DNA of 64,000 nucleotides. Origin: Farysia itapuensis. Its lineage: Eukaryota > Basidiomycota > Ustilaginomycetes > Ustilaginales > Ustilaginaceae. The position numbers were made by a program, and so were the translations under genes. Positions 27,988 through 38,277 of the stretch are shown piece by piece (within the stretch, counting starts at the first letter, position 1; each line of letters opens with the position of its first letter). The DNA lies in the NCBI GenBank assembly GCA_023212645.1, contig JALBYC010000004.1, positions 682,001 through 746,000 on the forward strand, in the 5' to 3' direction. Below the pieces are notes generated by a model that was not told the origin of the DNA, made no database searches, and saw only the letters and a program-made list of their open reading frames with translations.

Positions 27988-29451
27988 CTACTTCTTTCTG
28001 CCAAGGAGACCTCCAAGAAGACCAGTGCTCGACTTGCCGTTGCTGATTGTGCTTCCAGGGAACTTCTTTGTCTGTGTCATGTCGACTTTGACGCTGGAGC
28101 ATCCTGGGAAGTTAGCGGCGAGTCCCTTGAATGGACCTGTGATGGCACTCGTAACGAGGTCGCTGACAGTGCTTGCATCTTTGTACAAAAAGCGCAGCTG
28201 GGTCGGGATGACGCTTTCGACCAAGGCCTGGTACAAGAAGCAAGACATGGCAGCTGGGTTGGAAAGAAGCTTGGCAGTGTTGAGGGCACCACCAGTCAAG
28301 TCAGCGGCGTTGACACCGGCAAAGGAGTTGACCGTGCCAGTGTTGCCTCCGACGGAGAGCAATTCGGGATGTTCAGCACCGGACTTGAGGATGTTGACGA
28401 CAACGTCGGCCACGCCATAGGTTGCAGCGATGGGTCGACGGTACCAGTTCTCTGGGAATCGCTCGTGACCAGGTGTGTAGCTCAGCGCACCCGAACTAGC
28501 ATCGCGGGTGATGGAGAAGAAGGGGAACAGGTTGGCTTCGTCGAGGTAGATGCGGTTGTTACCGTTCTCATCTGCAGTGTTGTTGGCCATGAAGTTGACA
28601 ATAAAGTCGTGAGCCGCTGTAGTGACGAGCAGGCCGCCAAAGGGCGAGTAGAAGAAGTTGGGGTTGTTCTGGATCGAGTCCTGGAAGCGTGTCCAGCGGT
28701 GCTGAGCCACCAAGTCTCGCGTGTAGACATCGACACCCTTGCTCTGGTTGTTGCCGACAATGTCCACAAGCGACTGGAAGTAAGGCAAGTACGTGTGGAC
28801 GTTGTCGTTGTTGGCGCCGGGCTCGTAGTAGTCGCGACGAGTCACGGAAGCATCGCCTTCGTAAATGTTGTGAGTTGAGAGACCTCCAGCCTTGCCGCTG
28901 ACGAGGTCGGACACTGCGCCCAAGCCGCTGCCGCTGAACGGACCTCCGATCGACCATTCTTGTGCGGCGACATTGCCTACAAAGACAGTAGCGTATGCCG
29001 ACAAGACCCCTCCCAGGTCGGGTGAGATGCCGTACACTGTCTCGACTACCTCGATGGCCTGAGCGAGAGAGACGACCCCGTTACGAGGGAAGAAGCCGTG
29101 GTTCGAAAGAACGTTCAGGCCCGGGCAGGGTCCACGGATATCTCCCTCGCCAGGAGCTTGCCACTCGTGCTCGCCGGACACATCAAGGTACTGTGCCTTC
29201 TCGTCGAATTTGAAATCATTGGGACTGACCAAGGAGTCAACGTCTCTTTTGTGCATGTTGGCAAGCTTTTCAGCAGAGTCAGCAGAAGCTGCTAGGATTC
29301 TAGCTTTGAGCTTTGGGCAAAGTTTGGCAGCTTGACTGGAAGAAAGACTCCTGCTTTCGACATCTCGAGCAATGGATGGGAAAGCAGTAACGCTGTCCAA
29401 CAAGGACAGCGAGGCTGTGACAGCAGCCACAAAATATAAGGAGAACTTCAT
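27988..29451 (-). CDS. secreted heme-thiolate peroxygenase (UPO/chloroperoxidase family), copy B
   Basis: 487 residues, one exon. The signal peptide ends near SVTAF-P. It has the same GPCPGLNVLSNHG ligand motif, EGDASVTRRD motif, NPNFFYSPFGG block and C-terminal tail SSTGLLGGLLGRKK as copy A. Differences cluster in the first 60 residues and in scattered surface positions, so the pair looks like a tandem duplication kept functional. The C-terminal Gly-Leu/Lys tail is shared by both copies and has no obvious role. It is probably secreted and co-regulated with copy A, since each has a TATA element about 110 bp upstream of its ATG. Confidence 0.87.
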   Translation of the reverse strand: MKFSLYFVAAVTASLSLLDSVTAFPSIARDVESRSLSSSQAAKLCPKLKARILAASADSAEKLANMHKRDVDSLVSPNDFKFDEKAQYLDVSGEHEWQAPGEGDIRGPCPGLNVLSNHGFFPRNGVVSLAQAIEVVETVYGISPDLGGVLSAYATVFVGNVAAQEWSIGGPFSGSGLGAVSDLVSGKAGGLSTHNIYEGDASVTRRDYYEPGANNDNVHTYLPYFQSLVDIVGNNQSKGVDVYTRDLVAQHRWTRFQDSIQNNPNFFYSPFGGLLVTTAAHDFIVNFMANNTADENGNNRIYLDEANLFPFFSITRDASSGALSYTPGHERFPENWYRRPIAATYGVADVVVNILKSGAEHPELLSVGGNTGTVNSFAGVNAADLTGGALNTAKLLSNPAAMSCFLYQALVESVIPTQLRFLYKDASTVSDLVTSAITGPFKGLAANFPGCSSVKVDMTQTKKFPGSTISNGKSSTGLLGGLLGRKK

Positions 29452-30483
29452 CTAGAGATCCAGTGTGTACTTCCTTGGAGCAGTGGCTTGGGGGTCAAGT
29501 CTGGAGATTGGAGAAGAGGTGTCTTACAAGCCATAACAGGCATGAAACGGAATCATTCTTATACGTCTGTGCATGCTTCGAGCAGTATTACGAACGTACC
29601 CCCGCTACTGCTCGAGCCTCAAGCCTATCCGACCAGTGCTGCAGAGTCGCTCGACATGCGTGTGGCAAAACAAATGTGGGGAAGGACATGACGAGACCCA
29701 TAACACAAAGAGTCGCGAGGTGCGGCTCGGGAGAAACTTCAGGGGCCGCAGCCTCGCTTACCACTAGATGAGCGAGCGGTGTTCGAGTATCGAGACCGAA
29801 TGCAGTCTAGCTCGGTACAAATCTTGAGCCTGCTCGGTGGGGAAGTACATTGAGCATGCACCTAGCGAGACCTACTGCAACACATGGCCTGATTTTCGTC
29901 GACCACGGAGGGGTGCAAGCGCTCCGAAGACATACTCTCTGTGGACAAACCTAGCGGTGCTAAATCGTGACACGACAGTGTAGCCGAACTGGCAAAGGCG
30001 GACCGTTCGTTAAGCCGGAATGACAAGAAGACATAAAGAGCCTAAGCGGCGTGTCACTGTGCAGAAATGGACAAGGGCTGACACAGTACCAGCGCAAACG
30101 AGTCTAAAAGCGTCCTGCAATGTCAATCGCCGGGGCGGGGAATGCAAGGACAATGCCACAGGCTACACACAGGGTTTAGAGCTTAGAGCTTAGCGAGATC
30201 CCAGCTGACCCCGCAACAAAATTATGCATGCAGGTCACTTGCCGAGGGATTTTCGGAATCTTTTTTTCCTGCTTTACAGCTTGAGCCGAATCGCAACAAT
30301 GGGCTACCTTTGCCGCGGCTAACCATAACCTCTCGGTGTCTGCTAGCATCATTACAAGTGTCGCGCGCTACGCTCGAAGTTCGGCAAAGCACATGAACCA
30401 TTGCCTCGGTTCCAGGTGAACTGTAAAAGTGTAGATGTGTAGGTTATGTGCGATTTGTATGACATAACCAGATGTGAAATTCT
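29452..30483. other. intergenic, no gene seen
   Basis: 1032 bp between the peroxygenase B start and the stop of the GS-like gene. A TATA-like TATAAG on the minus strand at 29558-29563 fits the peroxygenase. A short direct repeat GAGCTTA lies near 30178-30193. Frames here are short and show no recognisable protein. Confidence 0.45.
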
Positions 30484-32042
30484 TCATACCAGCTCCATAT
30501 ACCTCTCCATCTCCCAATTTGTGACAGTCTGATTGAAGAGCTCGACTTCATGCAAGCGAGTGCCGCCAAAGTGCTCGACGAAAGTGTCACCCAGAATCTT
30601 GCGTGCAATACTCTGAGGCGCCATGAAGCGGCGCGTGGCATCCTCGAGTGAGGTAGGCAGCATAACTAGATCCTTCTTCGGAGTATTGATGTCCAAGGGA
30701 GCGAATGGCAAATCGAGTTCATGTTCGATACCATACAGGCCCAGAGCAAAGATGGCTGCAAAGGCGTACTGAGAGTTGACGTCGGCTCCTGGTACACGGA
30801 CTTCGAAGCGAGTGCCATACTCAGGCACGTCTGGTGGCCCAAGGATGCGAACCGAAGCAAGACGAGAGTCGTAGCCATAGGAGCAAATGTTGGGCGCCCA
30901 AAAAGTTTCGCCCGTGACGAGACGCTTGTACGAATTGATCGTCGGGCACAGCAGCGGCATGATCTCTGGCATGCCAGTCATCACACCAGCCAAGAATTGC
31001 TCGCCTTTCTTGGAAAGATACTTTACATCTTTGTACTTTGCATCTTTCCTTCCCCCCGCATCGATCTCGGCCTGGTCTAGCGCAAAGATGTTTTTGCCAG
31101 TCTTTGGATCCCGTAGAGAAACGTGAAGGTGGCCCGAGCAGCCTGCCAAATTAGCCCATGGCTTGGCCATGAAGGTGGGCATAACACCGTGCTTGATACC
31201 GATCGACTTGGCAAGAAGCTTGTAAAGGACCGCCATGTCGGCCATTTTGGTCACCTCAGTGTACGCCAATGCAGTCTCGTAGACACCGGGACCAGTCTCG
31301 GTATGGTGTCCTTCAATGTTGATGCCAAACGCCTCAGAGGCATCAAACAATTCAAGAAAGTAGTCCTTGTTCAGTGTCGTCCGGAGCATTGAGTAACCGT
31401 GGTTGCCTGGCGTGAGCGGGTTAAGTTTCACAAAGCCCTTGTCTTGAAGCGTCTCAGCTGTCTCAGCGAATTGAAAATACTCGAGCTCGGCGCCCCCCAT
31501 GCAGCTCCAGCCGCCCTGTTTTTCGGCGGTTGTTGTCACGCTCTTCAGCAAGCTCCTGGGACACACTGAGAGGGGAGATCCGTCCTGTGTGTGAAAGCGT
31601 ATAAGGAACAATGGCATGTTGTCTTCCCAAGGAATGCGTCGATATGACGAAAGATCGATGCGAGCCGAAAGATCTCGGTAGCCGTTGCCTTTGTTCGACA
31701 CGAGAAGCTCCTTTGGATACACAAGATCATGCATGTCCCATCCGCTGTCCACGAAGCAATGTCAGTACGAACTAAAGGACATCGCAGCCGGTCCACGAAC
31801 GTACAAGATAACGGAACAGAAGCCAAAGTCTGAACCCGGCTTGGCCGCTGACAGGAACTTCTTCTTGGACACATATTTGCCTCGCACGATGCCATCAACA
31901 TCAAGACCTGTGTGGAATACGAACGGTCAGGCACTTTGTGCATAGACACTCGCCCTTCTCTGCTCTTACCTCCTAGCTTGACTTTGTTGTCCTTCTCGAG
32001 CAGCTTCTCGAGATCCTCGTACCGGATCTCTTGATCGGTCAT
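30484..32042 (-). CDS. glutamine synthetase-like gamma-glutamyl ligase (PuuA/FluG/lengsin type)
   Basis: Three exons, 32042-31970, 31907-31805 and 31744-30484, with introns of 62 and 60 nt give 478 residues. The short first exons supply the typical opening KLGGLDVDGIVRGKYVSKKK. Catalytic-domain motifs of class I glutamine synthetases are all there: GAELEYF (metal Glu), ETGPGVYE, GHLHVSL (His) and FEVRVPGADVN (Arg). The sequence belongs to the GS-like branch that ligates glutamate to amines such as putrescine or aniline, or acts in fungal FluG-type proteins, rather than to ammonium-using GS. The gene is divergent from an aldehyde dehydrogenase, which suits amine catabolism. The true amine is unknown. 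Confidence 0.82.
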
Positions 32043-32265
32043 GATGCTGATGGTGCAGAGCGATAGAGCGTTGGTATAGACCCTTATCTATGCACGAGCG
32101 AGACGTCTCGTGACCGTTGTCACATGGTCCGTGGCCTTTTTCCGATCTGACAGTCGGCGAATTTCGAAGAAGTTTGAAAAAGTGGCCGAGAGTGGACACA
32201 CGCGAGAACTCATAAGAAGGTTATCAAGCGCCACCTACTTCTCTCTCCTCCACACTTGTCTCATC
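32043..32265. promoter_or_regulatory. 223-bp bidirectional promoter with three GATA-type sites
   Basis: It lies between the GS-like and ALDH starts. HGATAR motifs occur at 32061-32066 (CGATAG, plus), 32084-32089 (AGATAA, minus) and 32221-32226 (TGATAA, minus). GATA factors of the AreA/Nit2 type bind such sites to control nitrogen-source genes in fungi, so nitrogen regulation is a reasonable inference. Confidence 0.45.
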
Positions 32266-33687
32266 ATGCCCGGCATACAGACCACTATCGCTCCTTTCGA
32301 TCAGAAACCTGTCTGCGAAAAGCAGCTGCTTTCGGTGCAGGAACTTGATCAAGCGATTGATGAAGCCGCAGCCGCTCAAAAAAGCTGGGCGAAGACTAGC
32401 ATAGATGATCGAGTAGCTATCATCACGAAATGGATGGCCGCTCTCGATGCCGACAAGGAAGAGCTTGGCAAAGAGCTCTCCATCCAAATGGGTCGACCTG
32501 TATCTCAGTGTGCAGGTGAGATCAAAGGCGCGCTACAGCGGTGTCGTCACCTGTGCAAGATTGCCAAGGACTCACTGACAGACTCGCCACGCACTGATAC
32601 CGAGACACCCAATCTCAAGCTTTCAATTCGCCGAGACCCCTTTGGTGTCGTCGCTATTGTCACTCCATGGAACTATCCTTATCTGACCACGGTCAACGGC
32701 CTGATCACTGCTCTCCTTGCTGGCAACGCTGTCGTGCTGAAGCCCTCGCCACAAACCCCCTTGACTGCGGAGTCGTTTCAGCGCGGTCTCGAAGCTGCAG
32801 GTCTGCCCAAAGGTCTCCTGCAGATCGCCCACCTCGACTTTGAAACCACAGCCAAGCTAGCCGCTGACCCTCGAATTGGGTTTCTCATTTTTACTGGATC
32901 AGTTGCTGGAGGCAAGGCATTGGCGAAAGCAGCCGCAGGTGGCCCGGGCTTTAAAGGTGTCGGTCTCGAGCTTGGAGGCAAAGACCCTGCCTACGTCCGT
33001 TCAGATGCCGATATCAAATGGGCCGCCGAAGAGCTGGTTGATGGTGCCATGTTCAACTCTGGTCAATCGTGCTGCTCAGTGGAACGTATCTATGTACACT
33101 CTTCTGTCTTTGATGAATTTGTTGCGGAATTCGTCACTGTGGCCAAAGGATTCAAGCTCGGCGATCCAAGCGACCCGAAGACCACAATGGGTCCTGTCGT
33201 CAGCCTCGCATCAGCGGAAAGAATCCGCAAGCAGGTGAAGGACGCGTTGCAAAAGGGAGCTCGAAATATTATCCCGGCCGATCTCTACTCAGAAGCCAAG
33301 GAGGGTACGGCAGTAGTTGCCCCCACTGTTCTTATCAATGTGGACCACTCGATGGAGATCATGACAGAAGAGACCTTCGGTCCTGCCATCGGTATCATGA
33401 AGGTGTCCTCCGACGAGGAAGCACTGAAGCTGATGAACGACTCTCACTACGGCTTGACTGCCTCTATCTGGACCGACATTGAAAAGCCCGAGTCTGCTCA
33501 AGCCTTCGACAAGTTGGCGACTGCTCTTGAGACGGGCACGGTCTATCTTAACCGAGCCGATGTATTGGACCCCGCCCTGCCCTGGACCGGCGTCAAGGAC
33601 AGTGGACGCGGCGTCAGCCTAAGCACGCTCGGGTTCGACCAGCTCACACAGCCCAAGTCGATCCACATGCGCCTCCGAAAAGCCTAG
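32266..33687 (+). CDS. NAD(P)-dependent aldehyde dehydrogenase
   Basis: 473 residues, one exon, a complete ALDH. Asn137 (PWNYP), Lys159, Glu235 (LELGGKD) and the nucleophile Cys269 (FNSGQSCCSVER) are in place, and the NAD-loop FTGSVAGG is at 209-216. Length and the RPVSQCAGEIKGAL segment are close to the succinate-semialdehyde/aminobutyraldehyde group. The start at 32266 follows the leader ending CTCATC and matches the family N-terminus; the frame is open upstream without homology. Divergence from the GS-like ligase suggests it oxidises the aldehyde released from an amine or gamma-glutamyl-amine. Substrate specificity is not proven. Confidence 0.85.
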   Translation: MPGIQTTIAPFDQKPVCEKQLLSVQELDQAIDEAAAAQKSWAKTSIDDRVAIITKWMAALDADKEELGKELSIQMGRPVSQCAGEIKGALQRCRHLCKIAKDSLTDSPRTDTETPNLKLSIRRDPFGVVAIVTPWNYPYLTTVNGLITALLAGNAVVLKPSPQTPLTAESFQRGLEAAGLPKGLLQIAHLDFETTAKLAADPRIGFLIFTGSVAGGKALAKAAAGGPGFKGVGLELGGKDPAYVRSDADIKWAAEELVDGAMFNSGQSCCSVERIYVHSSVFDEFVAEFVTVAKGFKLGDPSDPKTTMGPVVSLASAERIRKQVKDALQKGARNIIPADLYSEAKEGTAVVAPTVLINVDHSMEIMTEETFGPAIGIMKVSSDEEALKLMNDSHYGLTASIWTDIEKPESAQAFDKLATALETGTVYLNRADVLDPALPWTGVKDSGRGVSLSTLGFDQLTQPKSIHMRLRKA

Positions 33688-33887
33688 ATTGGGAACGTGC
33701 AAAAATGGTATTGAACCGATTTAGTTGCCGAGTGTGTTTTGTGAGATGTGCCACGGCAGGCCGATCGGATGTCGGTGAAAATCACATGCATGGCCTTCGT
33801 TAAGCCGTAGCGATAAGCAACACTCGCGAAGATTCACATAGTATCCGGTACCCTTATCCCTTCCATTCCCCACTGACAAGATCAACC

Positions 33888-35298
33888 ATGCCCGGACTTC
33901 GACTTCCCCATAAAGTGAGACTCGTTCTTCGCAACGTTTGAGAGACGATAGGAATGCTGACTTGTCCTTGTGTTGCTTTGTCTGCCAGGTTGCCGTAATC
34001 ACCGGTGGCGGATCGTAAGTAAACGTGGCACTTACCAATGGAATTGGAAAACAAGCTGACGGTGCTATACAAACATACAGCGGTATCGGACGCGAGTGCG
34101 CCATCCTGTTTGCCTCAGAAGGTGCCAACCTTGTTCTGGCCGACATCAACTTGGACGCATGTCAGCAGACAGCGGACTACGTTAACAAGAGCTTTCAAGA
34201 CGCCGAGATTCCCGTCAAGGCTGTCGCCGTCAAATGCGACGTCAGCAAGGAAGCTGAAGTCGAAGCAATTGTCAAGCGTGCTGTCGATGAGTTCGGACGT
34301 TTGGACGTTATGGTAGGTGCTGAATGCGCGAACGCGGTAAAGAGCTGGTTCTGACGATGCCCATCTATGTCGCAGTTCAACAATGCTGGTATCATGCACC
34401 CTGCGGATGACAACGCCCTCAACACCGAAGAAAGGATCTGGGACTTGACTCAGGCTATCAACGTCAAAGGTGTCTGGTACGGTTGCAAGCACGCCATCAT
34501 TGCGATGCGAAAGGTAACCATCCCTTCTCTGAACTGGTACTTGCTCGGTCAGCTGACAACACTCTCATCTGTCTGTTCAGAATGCCACCGACGAGTCAAA
34601 GGGCCTCCACGTTGGAGGGTCTATCATTAACACTGCCTCCTTCGTCGCAAAGATGGGTGCTGCCACTCCTCAGATTGCTTGTAAGTCAGACCCTCTGCCT
34701 TTTCACGTAGCACACCCGACTCACTTCATCACTGTCAAATCTACCAGACACTGCAAGCAAGGGAGCTGTTCTTGCCATGACAAGAGAACTCGCCATGGTT
34801 CACGCTCGAGAAGGCATCCGAGTCAACTCGCTCTGCCCGTAAGTTTATTCTGCCTGCACTTGCCGGCCGACGCATTGTGCTGACGTACGACCCTACTCTC
34901 TCTTCCATGTAACACAGTGGTCCACTCCAGACTCCCTTGCTGATGGACTTCCTCAACACCCCCGAAAAGCTCAACCGAAGACTCACTCATCTGCCTCTGG
35001 GACGCTTCGGTGAGGCCATCGAGCAGGCCAAGGCGGTCCTCTTCCGTAAGTATAGCCATCCATTTTGTTCGACCAAGCTGGACTAACATTGCGCTTCACC
35101 ACCTTTTTAGTTGCCTCTGACGAGTCGTCGTACGTTATTGGCCACGACATGATGGTTGACGGTGGACTTTCGACCGCATATGTGGTATGTATATCAAAGC
35201 AGACAACGACCCTTCTTGAAGAATACTGATGTTGACCTTGTATCTCACAGACTGCCGAAGGAGCACCCGTTCTTCCACCTCCCAAGAACTTGGCCTAA
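33888..35298 (+). CDS. short-chain dehydrogenase/reductase with eight introns
   Basis: Nine exons: 33888-33914, 33989-34014, 34081-34312, 34376-34513, 34581-34680, 34748-34838, 34918-35045, 35111-35184 and 35251-35298. All boundaries are GT-AG and in phase, giving 287 residues. The spliced protein is a classical SDR: VAVITGGGSGIG (NAD binding), NNAG, the catalytic Ser in IINTASF and YTASK (Tyr/Lys), then CPGPLQTPLL and HDMMVDGGLS. The first two exons are only 27 and 26 nt. It oxidises or reduces an alcohol/carbonyl of unknown identity. It follows the ALDH on the same strand (200 bp) and is convergent with the flavoprotein. Confidence 0.9.
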
Positions 35299-35450
35299 AC
35301 ATCTGGGCCAGGGGTTCAGATCTGATTAGCTTTCATCATAGAAGTATCACAATAATCGTTTCTCAAAACAGCGCAAAGCTGAGGTGTTTTTCATCTTGAT
35401 CGATTGACGAGCGAAACGGAATGGTGCTAACGTCCAGAAGGCAGATCCGC

Positions 35451-36776
35451 TCAGGCATGGGATGCGGGCTGGACTGCGCCACGCTGCTCTCGAACGCTTG
35501 TTTCGATGTCTGCAAACATATCGTATGTGTTCATTTCGTTCACGGTCAATTTGTCCACTTTGGCCGCGATGGCTGCGTCATGGGCATTGAGCGAGGAGAA
35601 GCCTATCCTCTCGTTCAGATTATCAAGAGCACGTGCTGATGCATCCTGGACGCGGGTGGCACGAGGCTTCCGAACACGCTCGTACAGCGCTAGCCCTGCC
35701 TCGACGTCTGTTGTGAAGCTGTATTTGTCGGAAAATAGAATGCCGAGGGCGGCTGCATCCTCGATGGCCTGACACGCTCCCTGGGATTGATGTGGCATCA
35801 TGGGATGAGCCGCATCGCCCAAAATGCAGGTCTGTCTGCGGAACCAATGCGAATAAGGCTCGTGTACATAAAGACGCCAAGGTTTTCGCTCGACTGAATT
35901 GGCAATTAGCGTCTGACACAGTGGATCCAGTTTGCTGTAGTCCCCTGCGAGGATCTCTTCGGGAGGCACTTCAGCAAAGACGAATCCTTCAGCATGATGC
36001 TTGGTAAGCTCGGTTGGCATGAAGCAGTAGAACGAGACAATGTCGCCGCCAGCGCAAGGACTCATGACGATTTTGTAGTAGTGGCTCAACCCTGATTTGG
36101 AAAATCCGCCCCAGAATTGGATGGCAGGGTCGGCGGCCCAACTGAGACCAAGCCTTTCGACCTCTTGTTTGCTGACGTTGCAACGGTAGCAAGTCTGCGG
36201 AGCAGAGGTAATGTGAGGTACAACTCCAATCGAGCTGCGTACTTTGGAGCGGATTCCATCCGAGCCAATGATCAGGTCTGCCTGGACCGACGCGCCATTT
36301 CGAAAGTGGACTTCGCCCTTGTCGGTGTTAACGTGCTCGACAATGTGGTCCATGACCAGCTCGCATGGTGAACCTTCGCCCTCGATGGAGACGGCAGCCC
36401 TCATCAGCATAGCGTGCATGTCCTGCCGGTGAAACATGTTGTACACATTGCCCCAGACTTGCTCGTAGTCGTCCAGCTGGTATTGGTTTAGAATCTCGCC
36501 CGAGTGCCAGTCTCGCATCGTGAGGTCCATGAGAACAACCGGTCGTCCAGACGGGACATCGACATTCCAGTAATGCAGCCATTGCGTACCGTTGGCAGCA
36601 CAAGAGATAGAGGCCCCAACTTCGACATCAAAGCCTCTTCGTTCGTATATGGTGACATTGTGACCTGCTCTTCTGAGAGCAATACCAGCGCTGAAGCCTC
36701 CAATGCCTCCTCCCAAGATTGCCACATTCAGCTTTTTGAAAGACGGCATTGTGTCTCGTCCTGCTTCTTCTGTCAC
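35451..36776 (-). CDS. FAD-dependent aromatic monooxygenase (salicylate hydroxylase-like)
   Basis: 441 residues, one exon. The N-terminal FAD-binding GGGIGG (22-27) is followed by YERRG; DLIIGSDGIRSKVR is the second motif (the DG motif) and CILGDAAHPMMPHQSQGACQ the GD motif near 330-350. Together these define class A flavoprotein hydroxylases, which add a hydroxyl to an aromatic ring using NAD(P)H and oxygen. The closest functional relatives are salicylate and 3-hydroxybenzoate hydroxylases; some smut enzymes of this group degrade plant salicylate. An alternative start is Met10 (36749). It lies 152 bp tail-to-tail from the SDR, next to the ALDH/GS-like pair. Confidence 0.85.
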   Translation of the reverse strand: MTEEAGRDTMPSFKKLNVAILGGGIGGFSAGIALRRAGHNVTIYERRGFDVEVGASISCAANGTQWLHYWNVDVPSGRPVVLMDLTMRDWHSGEILNQYQLDDYEQVWGNVYNMFHRQDMHAMLMRAAVSIEGEGSPCELVMDHIVEHVNTDKGEVHFRNGASVQADLIIGSDGIRSKVRSSIGVVPHITSAPQTCYRCNVSKQEVERLGLSWAADPAIQFWGGFSKSGLSHYYKIVMSPCAGGDIVSFYCFMPTELTKHHAEGFVFAEVPPEEILAGDYSKLDPLCQTLIANSVERKPWRLYVHEPYSHWFRRQTCILGDAAHPMMPHQSQGACQAIEDAAALGILFSDKYSFTTDVEAGLALYERVRKPRATRVQDASARALDNLNERIGFSSLNAHDAAIAAKVDKLTVNEMNTYDMFADIETSVREQRGAVQPASHA

Positions 36777-37475
36777 TAGGACGTGGTAAGCACACGCTCA
36801 CGCTTTTATAGAGCACAATCGGGAACACAAGACGCTGCTGAGAACAGGCTCTGAGACCCTCGAATTCTGCACGCTGTAGAGCTCAACGCAAACACGACAG
36901 TCGAAACCCCTCGAAAGCGATACGTCGCTGCCTCTGACTTGTGATTTTCCAACACAATGATCGAATATCGATCAGCACGAGCCGGCGCTTGCCGACCAAA
37001 GTTTGATCTTCAATACGGAGATCGGCTTACTTTTCGACCCTTGTCAAAGCTGCCGAGTCTCTTTGCTCGGCGTCGCCGGTCACGAGAGACGCACAGTCGA
37101 AGCAGCCGAGGTCGTAAGGCATTCGATGCACATTGTGAGTCATGGCGAGCCATCGGAGTGTAGCGCGAAGCTTGTTGATTGTGCTGAGGATTAGCTTCTC
37201 GGCCCATTGCTGGCTGTCAAGCTTGGCAGCGGAGCAATCGCGATGCAGTGCTGATTCGCGAAACAGGGCAGGTTACGCCAAGACGCAGCAGAAAAAAAAA
37301 ATCGGATCCGAAATGCGTGTTAGGGCGCGATTTATGATTCGATAATCTGTGATTCAATTGGGCTCGGCGGCCGGCGAGCAGCACAGCAAACGGACGATCG
37401 TCTCTGTGTTGTCAATATCACCGCCACCATCATCATCATCTCGCGCGTCGCCCTATATCATCCCTCATTGTCATC
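36777..37475. other. intergenic, divergent flavoprotein / small secreted protein
   Basis: 699 bp, no gene recognised. It contains a short poly-A run near 37290-37300 and a CACCATCATCATCATC stretch near 37426-37441. Confidence 0.4.
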
Positions 37476-37853
37476 ATGCGATTCACCCTTTTCGCCTTGG
37501 CACTGGCCTGCGTCTGCCTACTGAGCTTTGCAAATGCCCAGCACGATGAGCTGTTGAAACGTCAAGCAGCCGCTGGAGGAGGAGGTGGTGTCACAACATC
37601 GTACACGGGCGTCCAAACCATCTCCGGCTACACCCCACCACCGTCATCCGCTTATGGAGTGCCATCCGTCTCTGCAGGAACCATCATGACCACTATTTCT
37701 GGCTACGGAAACACTTCCAATACCGGTGGATCTGGTGGCAGCTCTTCTGGTGCGCTCTCCCTCGTGCAAACACCACAATTCACCATCATCGCAGCTGGCT
37801 TGACCACCTTCCTCGGCGTCACAGTCGTTGCCGCTCTCGGACTCGCTTTCTAA
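37476..37853 (+). CDS. small secreted Gly/Ser/Thr-rich protein with GPI-type C-terminus
   Basis: 125 residues. The signal peptide (about 1-21, ending SFANA) is followed by LLKR, a Kex2-type site, a Gly run, a short Tyr/Pro/Ser/Gly-rich domain (TSYTGVQTISGYTPPPSSAY) and a hydrophobic C-terminus (TIIAAGLTTFLGVTVVAALG) after a Gly/Ser spacer. This is the layout of a small GPI-anchored surface protein. No cysteines remain after the signal peptide, unlike typical effector or hydrophobin proteins. Function unknown. It neighbours the repeat precursor at 38278-38649. Confidence 0.7.
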   Translation: MRFTLFALALACVCLLSFANAQHDELLKRQAAAGGGGGVTTSYTGVQTISGYTPPPSSAYGVPSVSAGTIMTTISGYGNTSNTGGSGGSSSGALSLVQTPQFTIIAAGLTTFLGVTVVAALGLAF

Positions 37854-38277
37854 ACACACCGCCATCTCCTGACCGCTGTGTTGAAACTCGCAACACATTT
37901 TTGCAAACACACTCTTTCCGTCTCAAGACGCGCTCACGCCTGGCGCCGTTGGCACCACTTTTGTCTTTTGCCTACCTATGGACGTTCTGCTTTCTCTTTT
38001 CCTACTACCCTGGCGCTTATAGCTTCCTTGTTCTGCAATATAATCCCGCGCTTGACCCATATAGCACCAGGTGCTATTGCACTCGCTGTTGGAGCTGCGC
38101 TTCAATTTGTTAGTCAAGCTTGCGAGCTGACGAGTGACTTTCATTCCGTCAGTGCTTTCCAATGAATGGTGGGCATGAATTGCTCATATCTGCGCAGACT
38201 GCTCGAGTATGTTCAAGTAATTAGAGGTTGCATAGTGTGAGGTAACAGAATCTATGAACAGAAGTGGGGCAGAGCTT
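37854..38277. other. intergenic between convergent small secreted-protein genes
   Basis: 424 bp between two 3' ends. Nothing recognised. Confidence 0.4.

Noticed and set aside
27985..28878. 297-codon frame antisense to peroxygenase B
   Set aside because: Shadow of the conserved coding strand; no recognisable domain.
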